From contig JAFVGH010000059.1 in the NCBI GenBank assembly GCA_017475045.1, positions 1 through 41,428 on the forward strand: 41,428 bases of DNA, read 5' to 3'. The translations under genes were made by a program, and so were the position numbers. Within the stretch, counting starts at the first letter, position 1. Each line of letters opens with the position of its first letter. Source of the stretch: Fibrobacter sp. GTDB lineage: Bacteria; Fibrobacterota; Fibrobacteria; Fibrobacterales; Fibrobacteraceae. Shown here in pieces: positions 24,674 to 34,317 of the stretch. Below the pieces are notes generated by a model. That model was not told where the DNA came from. It searched no databases and worked only from the letters and a program-made list of their open reading frames with translations.

Positions 24674-25981
24674 TTAAAGTCCAGTGACAAGGCCGCCGAT
24701 TTGGCGAGCTAGGTAGGTGGCGTAGTTGTCGGTCATGCCACTCACGAAGTCGAGAACCTGGTGGTAAGCTTCAGCGGTGGTGACGCTCTGGCCAATTTTT
24801 GCGTTACCAATCAAGCGTACAATGCGGCTCGCCCTATAAGAGCTCTTCACGTTCACTCTGTAATCATGAACGCCGCTGATAAAGGCATCCAGCACCGTGC
24901 TGAGCGTGGTGTAACTACCAACTTCAAGCTCAGTCTTGCGGCGGTCTGGGTAGATGCGTTCCCGGCCCAGACGCTTGGCAATAAAGATACCACGCATTAC
25001 GTCGGACTTGGAAAGGTCTATCAGGTGCTTGTCCAGAGTGCCTTCCATAATCTGTTCGTAGTTGTTGGCAAAGACCACGGCCACATCGTCGATGAGGTTC
25101 TGGATAGCCTTGCCACGGACACTGGAAAGAAAATCCCTGAAGTTCTGACCGTTCTCTTCGTATTCCTTGTCAATGTTGATTTCAGGACCGCAGAGGTAGC
25201 TGAACATATCGCGAACATCGGCAAAGCTAAGAATGCCAAGCTCAATGGCGTCTTCTACGTCAAGAATAGAATAGCAGATGTCATCGGCGGCTTCCATCAA
25301 ATAAACCAGCGGGTGCCTCGCCCACTTGCCGTACGAAATCTCAGGCAAGCCAAGGATTTCCGCCGTATTCCTGTAAAGGTCAGCCTCCGTAGAGAAGAGA
25401 CTCGTGGGGTGACCATACAGCGCCAAAGACGGATACTTGATCATGGCTCCGATAGTGGCATAGGTCAAGCGCATTCCGCCGTCTAAAAAGTGGTATTCCA
25501 GCTTGGAAAGAATGCGGTGCCCCTGGGCATTGCCGTCAAAATTCTCGAAGTCAGCCTGTTCCTTGTCGGAAAGATCCTTCAGAGGTGCGGAATTGCGGTT
25601 CTTGCGGAACCATTCACGAATAGCGGATTCTCCGGCATGTCCAAAAGGCGGATTTCCGATGTCGTGGGCCAAGCAGGCCGATTGAACGATGGTACCAAAA
25701 TGATACTCATTGATGCTCTTGGGCAAGTACTTCTTTATCAGGTGATAGACCGTCACAGCAAGGCTGCGGCCCACGCTTGCCACCTCGATACTGTGAGTCA
25801 GGCGGCTGTGCACGTGGTCGTTTACGGAGAACGGGTGCACCTGGGTCTTGCGGCCCAGCCTGCGGAACGCCGTAGAGAAAACGATACGGTCAAAATCACG
25901 GTGGAAATCCGAGCGGTTCGGATCACGATCCGCCGGGTGTCCGTAACGGGTTGCCGAAAGAAGTGTTTCCCAGTTGAGCAT
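24674..25981 (-). CDS. dgt: Deoxyguanosinetriphosphate triphosphohydrolase-like protein (HD domain)
   Basis: A 435-residue HD-domain enzyme that splits dGTP or related dNTPs into the nucleoside and triphosphate. The N-terminus has DRDPNRSDFHRDFDRIVFSTAFRRL, followed by the HD metal site (HSRLTHSIEVASVGR and ACLAHDIGNPPFGHAGE) and the later EAADDICYSILDVEDAIE block, all typical of Dgt. The length is slightly below E. coli Dgt (about 500) and matches the dGTPase-like group. Its ATG (25981-25979) overlaps the proB stop by one base (TAATG), so the two are co-translated. Confidence 0.93.
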   Translation of the reverse strand: MLNWETLLSATRYGHPADRDPNRSDFHRDFDRIVFSTAFRRLGRKTQVHPFSVNDHVHSRLTHSIEVASVGRSLAVTVYHLIKKYLPKSINEYHFGTIVQSACLAHDIGNPPFGHAGESAIREWFRKNRNSAPLKDLSDKEQADFENFDGNAQGHRILSKLEYHFLDGGMRLTYATIGAMIKYPSLALYGHPTSLFSTEADLYRNTAEILGLPEISYGKWARHPLVYLMEAADDICYSILDVEDAIELGILSFADVRDMFSYLCGPEINIDKEYEENGQNFRDFLSSVRGKAIQNLIDDVAVVFANNYEQIMEGTLDKHLIDLSKSDVMRGIFIAKRLGRERIYPDRRKTELEVGSYTTLSTVLDAFISGVHDYRVNVKSSYRASRIVRLIGNAKIGQSVTTAEAYHQVLDFVSGMTDNYATYLARQIGGLVTGL

Positions 25982-27120
25982 TAGAATACCACCAGGTCGT
26001 TCTTATGGATCAGTTCGTCAGGAACGGCATTGCCGAGAATTTCATGGACCTCGCGAGTCTTCTTGCGGAGGACCAACTTCAGGGTCTCGCTATCAAAACC
26101 TGCTACACCGCGGGCAATGGCGGTACCGGATTCATCCAGGACTTCGATAAGGTCACCCTTGTCAAAATGCTTCTTTACAGAGAGCACACCAACGGGAAGC
26201 AGGCTGGAATGTTTTTCGCGAAGGGCCTTGGAGCCACCCTCGTCCACCACGACGCTCCCGCGAGGCGTGGTGATAAAGCGAAGCCAGCGTTGACGGCTGT
26301 TCAGCTTGTTCTTGGAACCGGCAAAGAAGGTTCCTACCGCATTTTCAAGGACCACCTGATGGGGCAGCACCTTCATGCCGTTAGCCAAGAAGGCGTTTGC
26401 ACCACTACGGGTCACATTGCGGATGGAGTCCAGCTTACTGCGCATACCGCCCGTACTCACTGCAGAGCCAGCCTCACCGGGCTTGCCAGCCAAGGCCAAA
26501 ATGGCGGGTGTAATTTCGGGGACAAAACGCAACAGACGAGCGTCGGGATTCTTCTTCGGGTTGTCATCGAAGAGGCCATCCTCGTCGGTAAAGATCAGAA
26601 GCAAATCGGCATCCAGAAACAGGGCTACGTCGCTAGAAAGCTTGTCATTGTCCCCCACCTTGATTTCGGCCACGGCCAAAGAGTCGTTCTCGTTGATGAT
26701 GGGAACGATCTTACGGGCAAGCATAGCCTTAATGGTGTTCTGCAAGTTCTTGTAACGGGCACGATCCCTAAAGTCATCGGCAGAAAGGAGAATCTGACCT
26801 ACGGAAAGATCTACCCAGCTGAACATTTCGCGATAAGCGTACATCAGGTCGATCTGGCCTACGGCGGCACAGGCCTGCTTTTCAGCGATGATGGTGGGCT
26901 TCTCTTTGTAGCCGAGCTGGGCCATACCCGTTCCCACAGCGCCGCTGGTCACAATGACCACTTCCTTACCCGCTTCCATGAGGCGTGAAACGGAGTCGGC
27001 CAACTTCTGAATATAACGGCTACGGACTCCGCCCTTGGCGCTGTCCACCAAAATACGGGAACCTATTTTCACCACAATTCGGTGAGCTTCATTCAAAATG
27101 TTCTTACGTAATTCACTCAT
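25981..27120 (-). CDS. proB: Glutamate 5-kinase
   Basis: A 379-residue enzyme that phosphorylates glutamate in the first step of proline synthesis. The amino-acid-kinase domain shows RIVVKIGSRILVD, VIVTSGAVGTGMAQLG, IINENDSLAV, FTDEDGLFDDNP and GTGGM-like STGGMRSKLDS. The C-terminal PUA domain (about 285-365: GSVVVDEGG, LPVGVLSV, ARGVAGFDSETLK) is the typical extra domain of bacterial ProB. ATG 27120 is chosen; the longer frame up to 27198 encodes repeat-derived residues. No proA lies nearby; dgt follows with a one-base overlap. Confidence 0.95.
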   Translation of the reverse strand: MSELRKNILNEAHRIVVKIGSRILVDSAKGGVRSRYIQKLADSVSRLMEAGKEVVIVTSGAVGTGMAQLGYKEKPTIIAEKQACAAVGQIDLMYAYREMFSWVDLSVGQILLSADDFRDRARYKNLQNTIKAMLARKIVPIINENDSLAVAEIKVGDNDKLSSDVALFLDADLLLIFTDEDGLFDDNPKKNPDARLLRFVPEITPAILALAGKPGEAGSAVSTGGMRSKLDSIRNVTRSGANAFLANGMKVLPHQVVLENAVGTFFAGSKNKLNSRQRWLRFITTPRGSVVVDEGGSKALREKHSSLLPVGVLSVKKHFDKGDLIEVLDESGTAIARGVAGFDSETLKLVLRKKTREVHEILGNAVPDELIHKNDLVVF

Positions 27121-27139
27121 ATTCTTATCCAAAACTGCT

Positions 27140-27200
27140 CTAGATCCTTCGACTGAGTTTATCCCGGACTTGTTCCGGGACTCAGGATGACACATCATAT
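27140..27200. repeat. REP-like intergenic hairpin between rapA and proB
   Basis: Nested inverted repeats (CTGAGT with ACTCAG outside, TCCCGGA with TCCGGGA inside) are followed by AGGATGAC, which recurs at 27227. The 136-bp gap between rapA and proB holds little else. Confidence 0.5.
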
Positions 27201-27256
27201 AACTTCAGTTTCACCTTTTCACACAGGATGACGCAATTCCTATTTCATTCAACCTC

Positions 27257-30247
27257 TTACCGGCACACCAGCAGCCTTATGGCGTCTAGGCGAAGCTGCG
27301 GCGTAGAGACAATCTTACGGCGCTCCGTCACGTTCTTCTTCAACTGCTGCAGGGCTGTCGAACTTCCGCCACGACCGCGCATCAGCATCAAGTGGTTCAT
27401 GCGTTGATATTCCTGCTCGGTGCGTTTTTCCACCAAGTCTGCCGCTTTTTCGGCGTATTCCTTGGCCATACCATTGATCGATTGACGTGCAAAGCCAAGG
27501 CCTTCCTTCGCAAAGAAACGAAGCGTTGCATCTACGGCCTTGTTGCCGCGAGGCACTGCCACGTCACGAAGGCTCGCTGCTTTCAGCTTATCCAAAACGG
27601 CAGACATATCCTTGCCGGTCGGATCAATCAAGGCAGAAGCATAGCAGGGCCCCACGATGTCGGACATTCCCCATTCTTCAGGAATGGGCAATTCCACTAC
27701 AAAATTGTACTGCATCATAAGACCGCGCATACCGGAATCCTGCCAGATGGAGCAGGCCACCGTACCGTGATTCACACCAGTCTCGTAGTCAATAACACCC
27801 TGTACCAGCGGGTGTTCCAGGCTTACGAAATCCACTTCGTCGTGAATCATGGCAACCTTGCGGTCAAAGGTCACCGTCAAGGAAATACTGTCGGAGCCCT
27901 GTTCCTCTTCTTCGCTCTGGGCGGCAATCATAGCCTGGGTCGGCATGCCGGGAACAGTACCCGCCTCGATCTGCGGACCCATGGTAATCACGGAGCAGTC
28001 GGCGATGGCGCTAGGTTCAATATCCAGCCCACGGGCCTTCAGGGAATCCAGCAGCAGGTCCTTCATCTCGGGCTCTGCATCAATGCGCTCGATTTCGTCC
28101 GTAATCTCTTTTGCCTTCTCAGGATTGCGAGAGTTGAATTCCAGCAGACGGTCACGGCCCTTTTCAATCTTCTTGCGCATCTGTTCGGAATCCTTCTGCA
28201 CAGCAGGAATCACCTTTGCAATAAAATGATCCATACTGTTCAGAGGATCGGCCAGGGCTTCGATAAGGCTATCCGTGTATTTCAAGAAGAGCTCACCGCC
28301 ACCCATCAGAGGAGCGCCAAAAGCATTCAGACCATCGTTATACCAGCGGAACATCACCTCTTGACCAGAGCCCTTCACATAAGGCACATGCACATAGATG
28401 TCCTTAGTCTGACCGATACGGTCCAGACGGCCGATACGCTGTTCCACAAGGGCAGCATCTAGCGGCAGGTCGAAAAGGATTAGGTGGTGCGAGAACTGGA
28501 AATTACGCCCTTCGGCTCCAATCTCAGAGGCAATCAAAAGGTTCGCCCCATTGGGCTTGCTGAAGTTTGCGGCAGCCTTGTCTCGGGCCAGAATGCTCAT
28601 GCCCTCGCTGAACACGGCAAGTCCACCTTCACCCAGATATTCCGTAAGGACGGTCTTCAAGGCATTCAGCACAGATTCACTTTCGCAAATCAAAAGGATC
28701 TTGTCCTTGCGGTGCTTCTTCAGGAATTCCTTCAACCAGACAATACGCTCGTCCTTTTCCCAGGCGTCGGAATACTGCGTGCAAAGCAGGCCATTCTCCT
28801 GGATATCCGTGGTAAGATCGTCACCAGCGTTGCTCTCATCCATGTAGAGGTACTTCTGGGCGGCAATTTCCACCATGTCGCGATATTCGGGATTGGGTTC
28901 CAGAGGGATAGCGTCCAGAATTCGTTTCGGGAACCCGCCTACACCCTTTCTCGTATTTCTGAAAACTACGGAACCCGTACCCATGGCATCCACAATGCGA
29001 CGGATCCATTCTCCTGCCGTGAGGGACTTGGAGCTTTCCTGTTCCAGCCAGGGCCTAATCTTTGAATTCTTCGGCACGGCCTCGTAAAGGTCGTCCCAGC
29101 TCATCTGGTGGTTCGGGTCGGTCGGAATCTTTTTCAGGTCATTGACCAGCTTGTTGTAAGCTTCCTGGTCGACAATAAAATCCTGGTAATCCGTAAATCT
29201 GGCAGGGTCCAGCATCTTGAGACGGTTGAACTGGGATTCCGGATTGAGCTGCAGAGGCGTTCCTGTCAGCAAAAGCAGGCCCTTGGTCTTCTTGCAGATT
29301 GCATTCACCAGCAAATACTCACCGCTAGTAAAACCGTCTTCGCAGACCAGGTGGTGAGCCTCGTCCACGATAGTCATATCCCAGTCAATCTTCAGCAGGT
29401 CTTCTACCAGAGCCCCCTGCCTCATGAGCAATTCAACGGAAACGATAAAGTTGTTGCCACGCATAAAGGGATTCGGCTTGGCCTCGTCCTTTTCAACGTT
29501 GACAAAGATACTCTGCATATAGCCGTCGTCCACCAGCGTAAAGAGCTGGTTAAACCGGCGCTTCATCTCTACCATCCACTGGTGCTTCAAGGTATCGGGA
29601 ACGATAATCAGGGTCTTCTCGATACGGCCGCGAGCCTTCAGGGCGTGCCAAATCATGCCCGCCTCAATGGTCTTTCCAAGGCCCACCTCGTCCGAAAGCA
29701 TAAGTCTCGGGAGAGTGGTGCTGGAACAGGCTCTATAGCAAAGGTAATACTGGTGAGGAATCTTATCCACACGGGGGCCGATCATACCGCGCACCGGCGA
29801 AGATTGCCATTTGCAGCTCAGCGCAAGGGCGCGGCTACGGCGATCAAAGGCCTTGGATGAAACGTCGCCTTCATTGGCGCTGCCATAAATGCTGTTGGAA
29901 CCGATACTTGAAAGGGCCTTGAACAGGTCTACCACACGAGCGGCCTGTTTCGCCACAAGATCAGATTCTTTAATTTCCTTACCACCACGGCCCACATAGA
30001 CCACAACACCAGCCGTCTCACGGAGAGACTCAATAACAAAGGAAGCTCCCTTCTCGCTCTTAGCAGTTTCCCCTGGATTCAATACAAAACGCTCCACGGG
30101 AGCATTATCTGTTCTATAAATTCGGGTTTGATTTACGAGGGGAAAGCGAAAGACGACGTTGCGGCCCTGCAACTCCGAAACGAGACCAAGACCAAGGTCC
30201 GGTTCAGATCGGCTCACATAACGCTGGCCAGGCACAAATGTATTCAT
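27257..30247 (-). CDS. rapA: RNA polymerase-associated SWI2/SNF2-family ATPase RapA (HepA)
   Basis: A 996-residue protein close in length to E. coli RapA (968), which binds RNA polymerase and promotes its recycling. The N-terminal region (FVPGQRYVSRSEPDLGLGLV) matches the RapA Tudor-like domain. The ATPase core has SDEVGLGKTIEAGM (motif I, about residues 186-199), LIIVPDTLKHQW, VDEAHHL (DExH box), LLLTGTPLQ, ASEIGAEGRNFQF and the RIGRLDRIGQ motif VI. The C-terminal region (residues about 700-996) is the RapA-specific part. The start codon is preceded at 8 nt by TACATT, suggesting a leaderless mRNA. proB and dgt follow on the same strand. Confidence 0.92.
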   Translation of the reverse strand: MNTFVPGQRYVSRSEPDLGLGLVSELQGRNVVFRFPLVNQTRIYRTDNAPVERFVLNPGETAKSEKGASFVIESLRETAGVVVYVGRGGKEIKESDLVAKQAARVVDLFKALSSIGSNSIYGSANEGDVSSKAFDRRSRALALSCKWQSSPVRGMIGPRVDKIPHQYYLCYRACSSTTLPRLMLSDEVGLGKTIEAGMIWHALKARGRIEKTLIIVPDTLKHQWMVEMKRRFNQLFTLVDDGYMQSIFVNVEKDEAKPNPFMRGNNFIVSVELLMRQGALVEDLLKIDWDMTIVDEAHHLVCEDGFTSGEYLLVNAICKKTKGLLLLTGTPLQLNPESQFNRLKMLDPARFTDYQDFIVDQEAYNKLVNDLKKIPTDPNHQMSWDDLYEAVPKNSKIRPWLEQESSKSLTAGEWIRRIVDAMGTGSVVFRNTRKGVGGFPKRILDAIPLEPNPEYRDMVEIAAQKYLYMDESNAGDDLTTDIQENGLLCTQYSDAWEKDERIVWLKEFLKKHRKDKILLICESESVLNALKTVLTEYLGEGGLAVFSEGMSILARDKAAANFSKPNGANLLIASEIGAEGRNFQFSHHLILFDLPLDAALVEQRIGRLDRIGQTKDIYVHVPYVKGSGQEVMFRWYNDGLNAFGAPLMGGGELFLKYTDSLIEALADPLNSMDHFIAKVIPAVQKDSEQMRKKIEKGRDRLLEFNSRNPEKAKEITDEIERIDAEPEMKDLLLDSLKARGLDIEPSAIADCSVITMGPQIEAGTVPGMPTQAMIAAQSEEEEQGSDSISLTVTFDRKVAMIHDEVDFVSLEHPLVQGVIDYETGVNHGTVACSIWQDSGMRGLMMQYNFVVELPIPEEWGMSDIVGPCYASALIDPTGKDMSAVLDKLKAASLRDVAVPRGNKAVDATLRFFAKEGLGFARQSINGMAKEYAEKAADLVEKRTEQEYQRMNHLMLMRGRGGSSTALQQLKKNVTERRKIVSTPQLRLDAIRLLVCR

Positions 30248-30255
30248 AGCACCCG

Positions 30256-30300
30256 AATGTAGAAATATTTTTCGAAAAAGACCGAACCATTTCCTATATT
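30256..30300. promoter_or_regulatory. Divergent promoter region of rapA and the GYF-RDD gene
   Basis: The 62-bp gap has a minus-strand TACATT (30261-30256), eight bases before the rapA ATG, and a plus-strand TATATT (30295-30300), nine bases before the ATG at 30310. A symmetric TTTTTCGAAAA motif near 30269-30279 lies between the two boxes and could serve as a shared element. Confidence 0.4.
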
Positions 30301-30309
30301 TACAGCCGT

Positions 30310-31041
30310 ATGAGTTGGTTTTATATAGACGAGTCCATTACAGAGGGAGAAAGGCGGCAAGGGCCGTACACTCTGGACGAAATTTTTGGATTTGTCCAGG
30401 CTAAAAAAATCACGGATGAAACCCTGGTATGGCACTCCGGCGAAGAAAGCTGGAAGCCCTGGAAGGACACTCTTGAAGCAAAGACCCACGCCTCGCGGGA
30501 AGAGGCCCTGCAAGACGCCATCGAGCAATTGCTAAAGCAAACTCAGGCAGGAAAACACTACGCCGGCTTTTTCGTACGGTTAGTGGCCTACATTATCGAC
30601 AATGTCATCGTGGGTGTATTCGGTGGAATAGTGCTATTCATAATGAGCAGCATGCACTATATAGACCTAGAAAAAGTCCAGGGACTAGCTGGAGCCTTTC
30701 TGGACGACCCCACCTCCGCTGAAGCCATGAACAACCTGTTCAACGCCCCGGGAATGTGGGAATTCATGTTAATCTGCTCCATTCTGCAGGCCATTTACTT
30801 TATCTTTTTTACCGGGAAATTTTCTGCCACACCAGGCAAGATGTTCTTTAAAATCCGCATCGAATCTGCCCAAGGCGAGAAACTAACCTGGGGGCTTTCC
30901 TGTGTACGCTACATGGGAAGCATATTTACACAATTTACGCTTACTTTGTACGGCCTTGGGTACCTGATTGTATGCATCGACACGAAGCGCAGGGCTCTCC
31001 ACGACTGGATTGCACGAACCCGCGTGGTCTACAAGGACTAG
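30310..31041 (+). CDS. RDD-family membrane protein with N-terminal GYF_2 domain
   Basis: A 243-residue protein with two modules. Residues about 1-58 are a GYF_2 (DUF4339) domain (WFYIDE, QGPYTLDEIFGFVQAKKITDETLVWHSGEESWKPW), a small protein-interaction fold. From about residue 85 the RDD domain starts (HYAGFFVRLVAYIIDNVIVGVFGG, giving the Arg-Asp pattern), with hydrophobic segments near 92-115, 150-175 and 195-220, and the typical end CIDTKRRALHDWIARTRVV. RDD proteins are membrane proteins of uncertain function, proposed as transporters or scaffolds. The murA gene follows after 9 bp with its own AGGAGA site. Confidence 0.88.
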   Translation: MSWFYIDESITEGERRQGPYTLDEIFGFVQAKKITDETLVWHSGEESWKPWKDTLEAKTHASREEALQDAIEQLLKQTQAGKHYAGFFVRLVAYIIDNVIVGVFGGIVLFIMSSMHYIDLEKVQGLAGAFLDDPTSAEAMNNLFNAPGMWEFMLICSILQAIYFIFFTGKFSATPGKMFFKIRIESAQGEKLTWGLSCVRYMGSIFTQFTLTLYGLGYLIVCIDTKRRALHDWIARTRVVYKD

Positions 31042-31050
31042 GAGATTTGT

Positions 31051-32331
31051 ATGTACCGTTTTGAAGTTCATCAAGTAAAAAAGCCTCTGGAAGGCGAAGT
31101 AGAAATTTCCGGGGCGAAGAACGCTGTGCTGGCCGTGATGGCTGCGGCCCTTTTGGCCGACGGAGTCTCCGAGATTACAAACGTGCCCCACCTGAAAGAC
31201 ATGAAGACCATGAGCGATGTGCTTAGGGTCATCGGCTGTCATATCAGCGGTGAAGCCCATGTGCTCAGGATCGACACTCGCCAGGCCGACCACTTGGAAG
31301 CCCCTTACGAACTGGTGAAGACCATGCGCGCCAGCTTTTACGTGCTTGGCCCTCTGGTGGCAAGGTTCGGACGTTGCCGTGTTTCGCTCCCGGGCGGATG
31401 TGCCTGGGGCCCGCGACCTGTTGACCTGCACCTGAAGGGGCTCGAGGCTCTGGGCGCAAAGATTACCCTTACCCGCGGATACGTGGAGGCCACCTGCGAA
31501 GGGCGACTCCCTGGCGGAAACTTCAACTTTCCCATCTCCAGCGTGGGCGCTACGGTGAACGTGTTGATGGCCGCCACACTTGCCAAGGGCACCAGCGTAC
31601 TCCAGAATGCGGCGCTGGAACCCGAGATCGACAACCTGGTGGATTTTCTCGTGTCCATGGGTGCAAAAATCCAGGGCCGCGGGACACGAACCCTCACCGT
31701 CCAAGGCGTCGAAAGTTTACGCCCCGGCAAATGCTTTACCATTCCCGACCGCATTGAGGCCGGAACATTCCTTTGCGGGGCAGCAATCACTCGCGGCTGC
31801 GTGAAGGTGACCAAGATTATCCCCGAACACATCGCCTCTACACTGGACGTGTTCAAGGAGATGGGCTGCAAGGTAGATGTGGGCCCCGACTGGGCTCAGG
31901 TAGATGCACGCGGGCTGGAACTGAAACCCGTAAGCATATCTACCCTACCCTTCCCCGGATTCCCTACCGACATGCAGGCCCCCATGATGGCGACCCTCGT
32001 TTCGGTGCCCGGAAACAGCCTGATCCAAGATACCGTCTATAACGATCGCTTTAAGCACGTGGCCGAACTGGAACGCCTCGGCGCGAATATCCAGATTAAC
32101 GGAAACACTGCTACCATCAAGGGCGGCACGCCTCTCGAAGGCACGGAAATCATGGGTTCCGACCTGCGAGCCACGGCAGCCCTGGTACTTGCCGCCCTCA
32201 TTGCCGACGGCGAAAGCACAGTAAGCCGCGTGTACCATCTGGACCGCGGCTATGAAAATTTTGAGGCGAAGATGGCAGGGCTTGGAGCCACTGTCATCCG
32301 CCATAGCGATGATGAAGAACTAGAAGACTAG
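31051..32331 (+). CDS. murA: UDP-N-acetylglucosamine 1-carboxyvinyltransferase
   Basis: A 426-residue enzyme for the first committed step of peptidoglycan precursor synthesis: it transfers enolpyruvate from PEP to UDP-GlcNAc. Signatures: EVEISGAKNAVLAVMAAALLADG (with the catalytic Lys), LGPLVARFGRCRVSLPGGCAWGPRPVDLHLKGL, where the Cys of GGC is the PEP-binding, fosfomycin-reactive residue, and the late SDLRATAALVLAALIADGES motif. The ATG follows AGGAGA by five bases. The stop codon ends 2 bp before the convergent lipoprotein gene, with no separate terminator. Confidence 0.96.
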   Translation: MYRFEVHQVKKPLEGEVEISGAKNAVLAVMAAALLADGVSEITNVPHLKDMKTMSDVLRVIGCHISGEAHVLRIDTRQADHLEAPYELVKTMRASFYVLGPLVARFGRCRVSLPGGCAWGPRPVDLHLKGLEALGAKITLTRGYVEATCEGRLPGGNFNFPISSVGATVNVLMAATLAKGTSVLQNAALEPEIDNLVDFLVSMGAKIQGRGTRTLTVQGVESLRPGKCFTIPDRIEAGTFLCGAAITRGCVKVTKIIPEHIASTLDVFKEMGCKVDVGPDWAQVDARGLELKPVSISTLPFPGFPTDMQAPMMATLVSVPGNSLIQDTVYNDRFKHVAELERLGANIQINGNTATIKGGTPLEGTEIMGSDLRATAALVLAALIADGESTVSRVYHLDRGYENFEAKMAGLGATVIRHSDDEELED

Positions 32332-32333
32332 CG

Positions 32334-34313
32334 CTACTTGTAATAGTAGGTCATGCCGTTAGCTAGTTCCACCGTACTCATGGAACCCACATCTACGGAG
32401 GATACGCTGGATCCTACGTCGTTGCTGAACACGATCATGCTGCCCGAAACGCTGGGCTTGAAAGCCGCCTTGTTCGAGCCGTAGGCCGTGCCCGCCGTGA
32501 AAGAGACGGAGTTGCAGTTCACCATGCTTTCGGTCTGGCTCCCGAACCCGAGCAAGACACCTCCCGTCACAGAAATTCCGGAATCCGTATCGATAATGCC
32601 ACCGCTCATGTTGGTGGAACAAGAACCACTTGTGCTGCCGCCCTGGCTACCGGGCCTATTGCTACTCATTCCGCCGCCCATTCCGCCGGAACCCAGTTCC
32701 AGAATCACTACGCCGCCGCTCATCTTGACCGTTCCGTTGGCGTCCAAGACGTCTACATCGTTGCCGGCCGCATAAAGGTAATGGTAGCCACCATAAATCT
32801 CAATGTAGCCCACGGATTTAGAGGCCGCACCGCCACCACCGGGGCCACCCCACTGGGAACCGCTTGTGGAATTGGCGTCAGCAGAGCCGCCTGCCGCATT
32901 CCAGCCGTCATCGCTAGTAACCACAGCGGTCTTTCCACCCTTGGCAATAATGTACCAGCCTTCAAAACCTTCCACAGCCTTAATTACGTTAACAATGCCG
33001 TTGTTTATCATGAGAGTGGAATCGGCATGGACACCATCGTCTCCGGCCGAGATGGTGGTCACTCCACCATTGAAATACACGTTCATGTTAGAATGGATGC
33101 CGTCATCTGCAGAGGTTACGTTCACGATCCCCGCATTGATATAAATCAGGTTGTCGGAGACAATGCCTTTCCCGTTAGAAGAATTAACAGTAATCTTCGG
33201 AGTAGCAACGGAATCGGCTAGAAGAACGTAATTGTATGCCTGAATGCCATCGTCCTTGGCCTTGATAGAGAATTCGCCACCCGTAATGACAATCTTTCCC
33301 TTGGTGTTGTCGGTCACGGAGCCTTCTTCTTCACCCTCGTCACTCTTGATTCCATCGCCTTCGCTTGCGGTAAGCGTATAGTAGCCACCCTCGATATTCA
33401 CAGAGCCCTTACCCTTGAGGGCATTGTTCTTGGCCGTCACCGTTATGGACGGAACATCCTTGATGCGCAGGTCATTGGTGGTGTGGACTCCGTTATTGTA
33501 GTTGCCTGTCACCGTGAGCTTTCCATTGCCCTTGAAGGTGATATCATCCTTGGCATAAATCGTTCCCATGGTGGTGTCTATCTTGGCAACCCCATTCTTG
33601 GTATATTTCCATTTAATCGTGCGGGTGGAAGCATCGACAAGGTTGTTCTCTGTACCGTCTACCAACATAAAGAAGACCTTCTCGGCACTCTGCACGTAGA
33701 AGGGAGCATCATTCCCGCTGGTCAAATCAAGTCCGTTCAGGTAGAGGTAAACCAGGGCTTCGCTACTGGCGGCCACAACTACCTGGAAATTGCTGGACTT
33801 GCCCGAAAGGTAATAGTTACCCGCGCAACTGATGGTTGCCACCGTTCCGTTAACGGAAACACAGGAATTTTCATCATTTTGCACAGAGAGACCGCTTTCG
33901 CCAAAAGTCAACTTGAGATCGCCTTCAGCCTCCTTGTACACCACAGCATCGGCAACCACCTGCTCTATAACTTCCTGGCTAGACGTGGGGTCGTAAGTGC
34001 TATCGTCATTTTCCGAAGTAGCGGATTTGCCGGAAGCGCTTGATTTTCCAGAAACCGTAGCGGCGCAGTCGCTTGCGTTTGTAGTCTGGGTTCCATCGAC
34101 GCAGACATAGACTGTCGTTGTCGTAGAATCGGAAACACCACTTTCGCATTCGGCAGCGCTGTTGGCTACACTTCCATCGTTGCAAGTATAGGTGGTAACC
34201 TCTTCGGTGCTTGCAATTCCGTCATCAACGACGGTAGGGGCGGCATTATCGCTACATGCCGCCAAAAAGGCAGTTGTCACAACCAGAGGGAATATAACAT
34301 TCTTGATACACAT
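32334..34313 (-). CDS. Lipoprotein with a Cthe_2159-type carbohydrate-binding beta-helix
   Basis: A 659-residue lipoprotein. The signal ends in a lipobox (FLAAC, Cys 20). A Cys/Thr/Ser-rich part follows, with two similar Cys-containing units (TYTCNDGSVANSAAEC and VYVCVDGTQTTNASDC), then a Ser-rich linker. The main part (about 140-510) repeats short units such as GNGKLTVTGNYNNGVHT, ALKGKGSVNIEGGYYTLTASEGDGIKSDEG and GGEFSIKAKDDGIQAYN, typical of the DUF4353/Cthe_2159 family, whose C. thermocellum founder is a Ca-binding beta-helix that binds cellulose and polygalacturonate. A Gly-rich stretch (about 500-570) precedes the last domain. A cell-surface role in holding plant polysaccharide is inferred. 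The SD AAGGAG is six bases before the ATG, inside a hairpin. Confidence 0.88.
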   Translation of the reverse strand: MCIKNVIFPLVVTTAFLAACSDNAAPTVVDDGIASTEEVTTYTCNDGSVANSAAECESGVSDSTTTTVYVCVDGTQTTNASDCAATVSGKSSASGKSATSENDDSTYDPTSSQEVIEQVVADAVVYKEAEGDLKLTFGESGLSVQNDENSCVSVNGTVATISCAGNYYLSGKSSNFQVVVAASSEALVYLYLNGLDLTSGNDAPFYVQSAEKVFFMLVDGTENNLVDASTRTIKWKYTKNGVAKIDTTMGTIYAKDDITFKGNGKLTVTGNYNNGVHTTNDLRIKDVPSITVTAKNNALKGKGSVNIEGGYYTLTASEGDGIKSDEGEEEGSVTDNTKGKIVITGGEFSIKAKDDGIQAYNYVLLADSVATPKITVNSSNGKGIVSDNLIYINAGIVNVTSADDGIHSNMNVYFNGGVTTISAGDDGVHADSTLMINNGIVNVIKAVEGFEGWYIIAKGGKTAVVTSDDGWNAAGGSADANSTSGSQWGGPGGGGAASKSVGYIEIYGGYHYLYAAGNDVDVLDANGTVKMSGGVVILELGSGGMGGGMSSNRPGSQGGSTSGSCSTNMSGGIIDTDSGISVTGGVLLGFGSQTESMVNCNSVSFTAGTAYGSNKAAFKPSVSGSMIVFSNDVGSSVSSVDVGSMSTVELANGMTYYYK

Positions 34314-34317
34314 TTTA

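Noticed and set aside
24761..25486. Plus-strand frame of 241 codons opposite dgt
   Set aside because: dgt is fully supported by its HD motifs; the opposite frame is a shadow.
26005..26988. Plus-strand frame of 327 codons opposite proB
   Set aside because: proB is fully supported by kinase and PUA motifs; the opposite frame has none.
27392..28462. Plus-strand frame of 356 codons opposite rapA
   Set aside because: It is a shadow of the helicase gene, rich in His and Leu with no recognisable domain.
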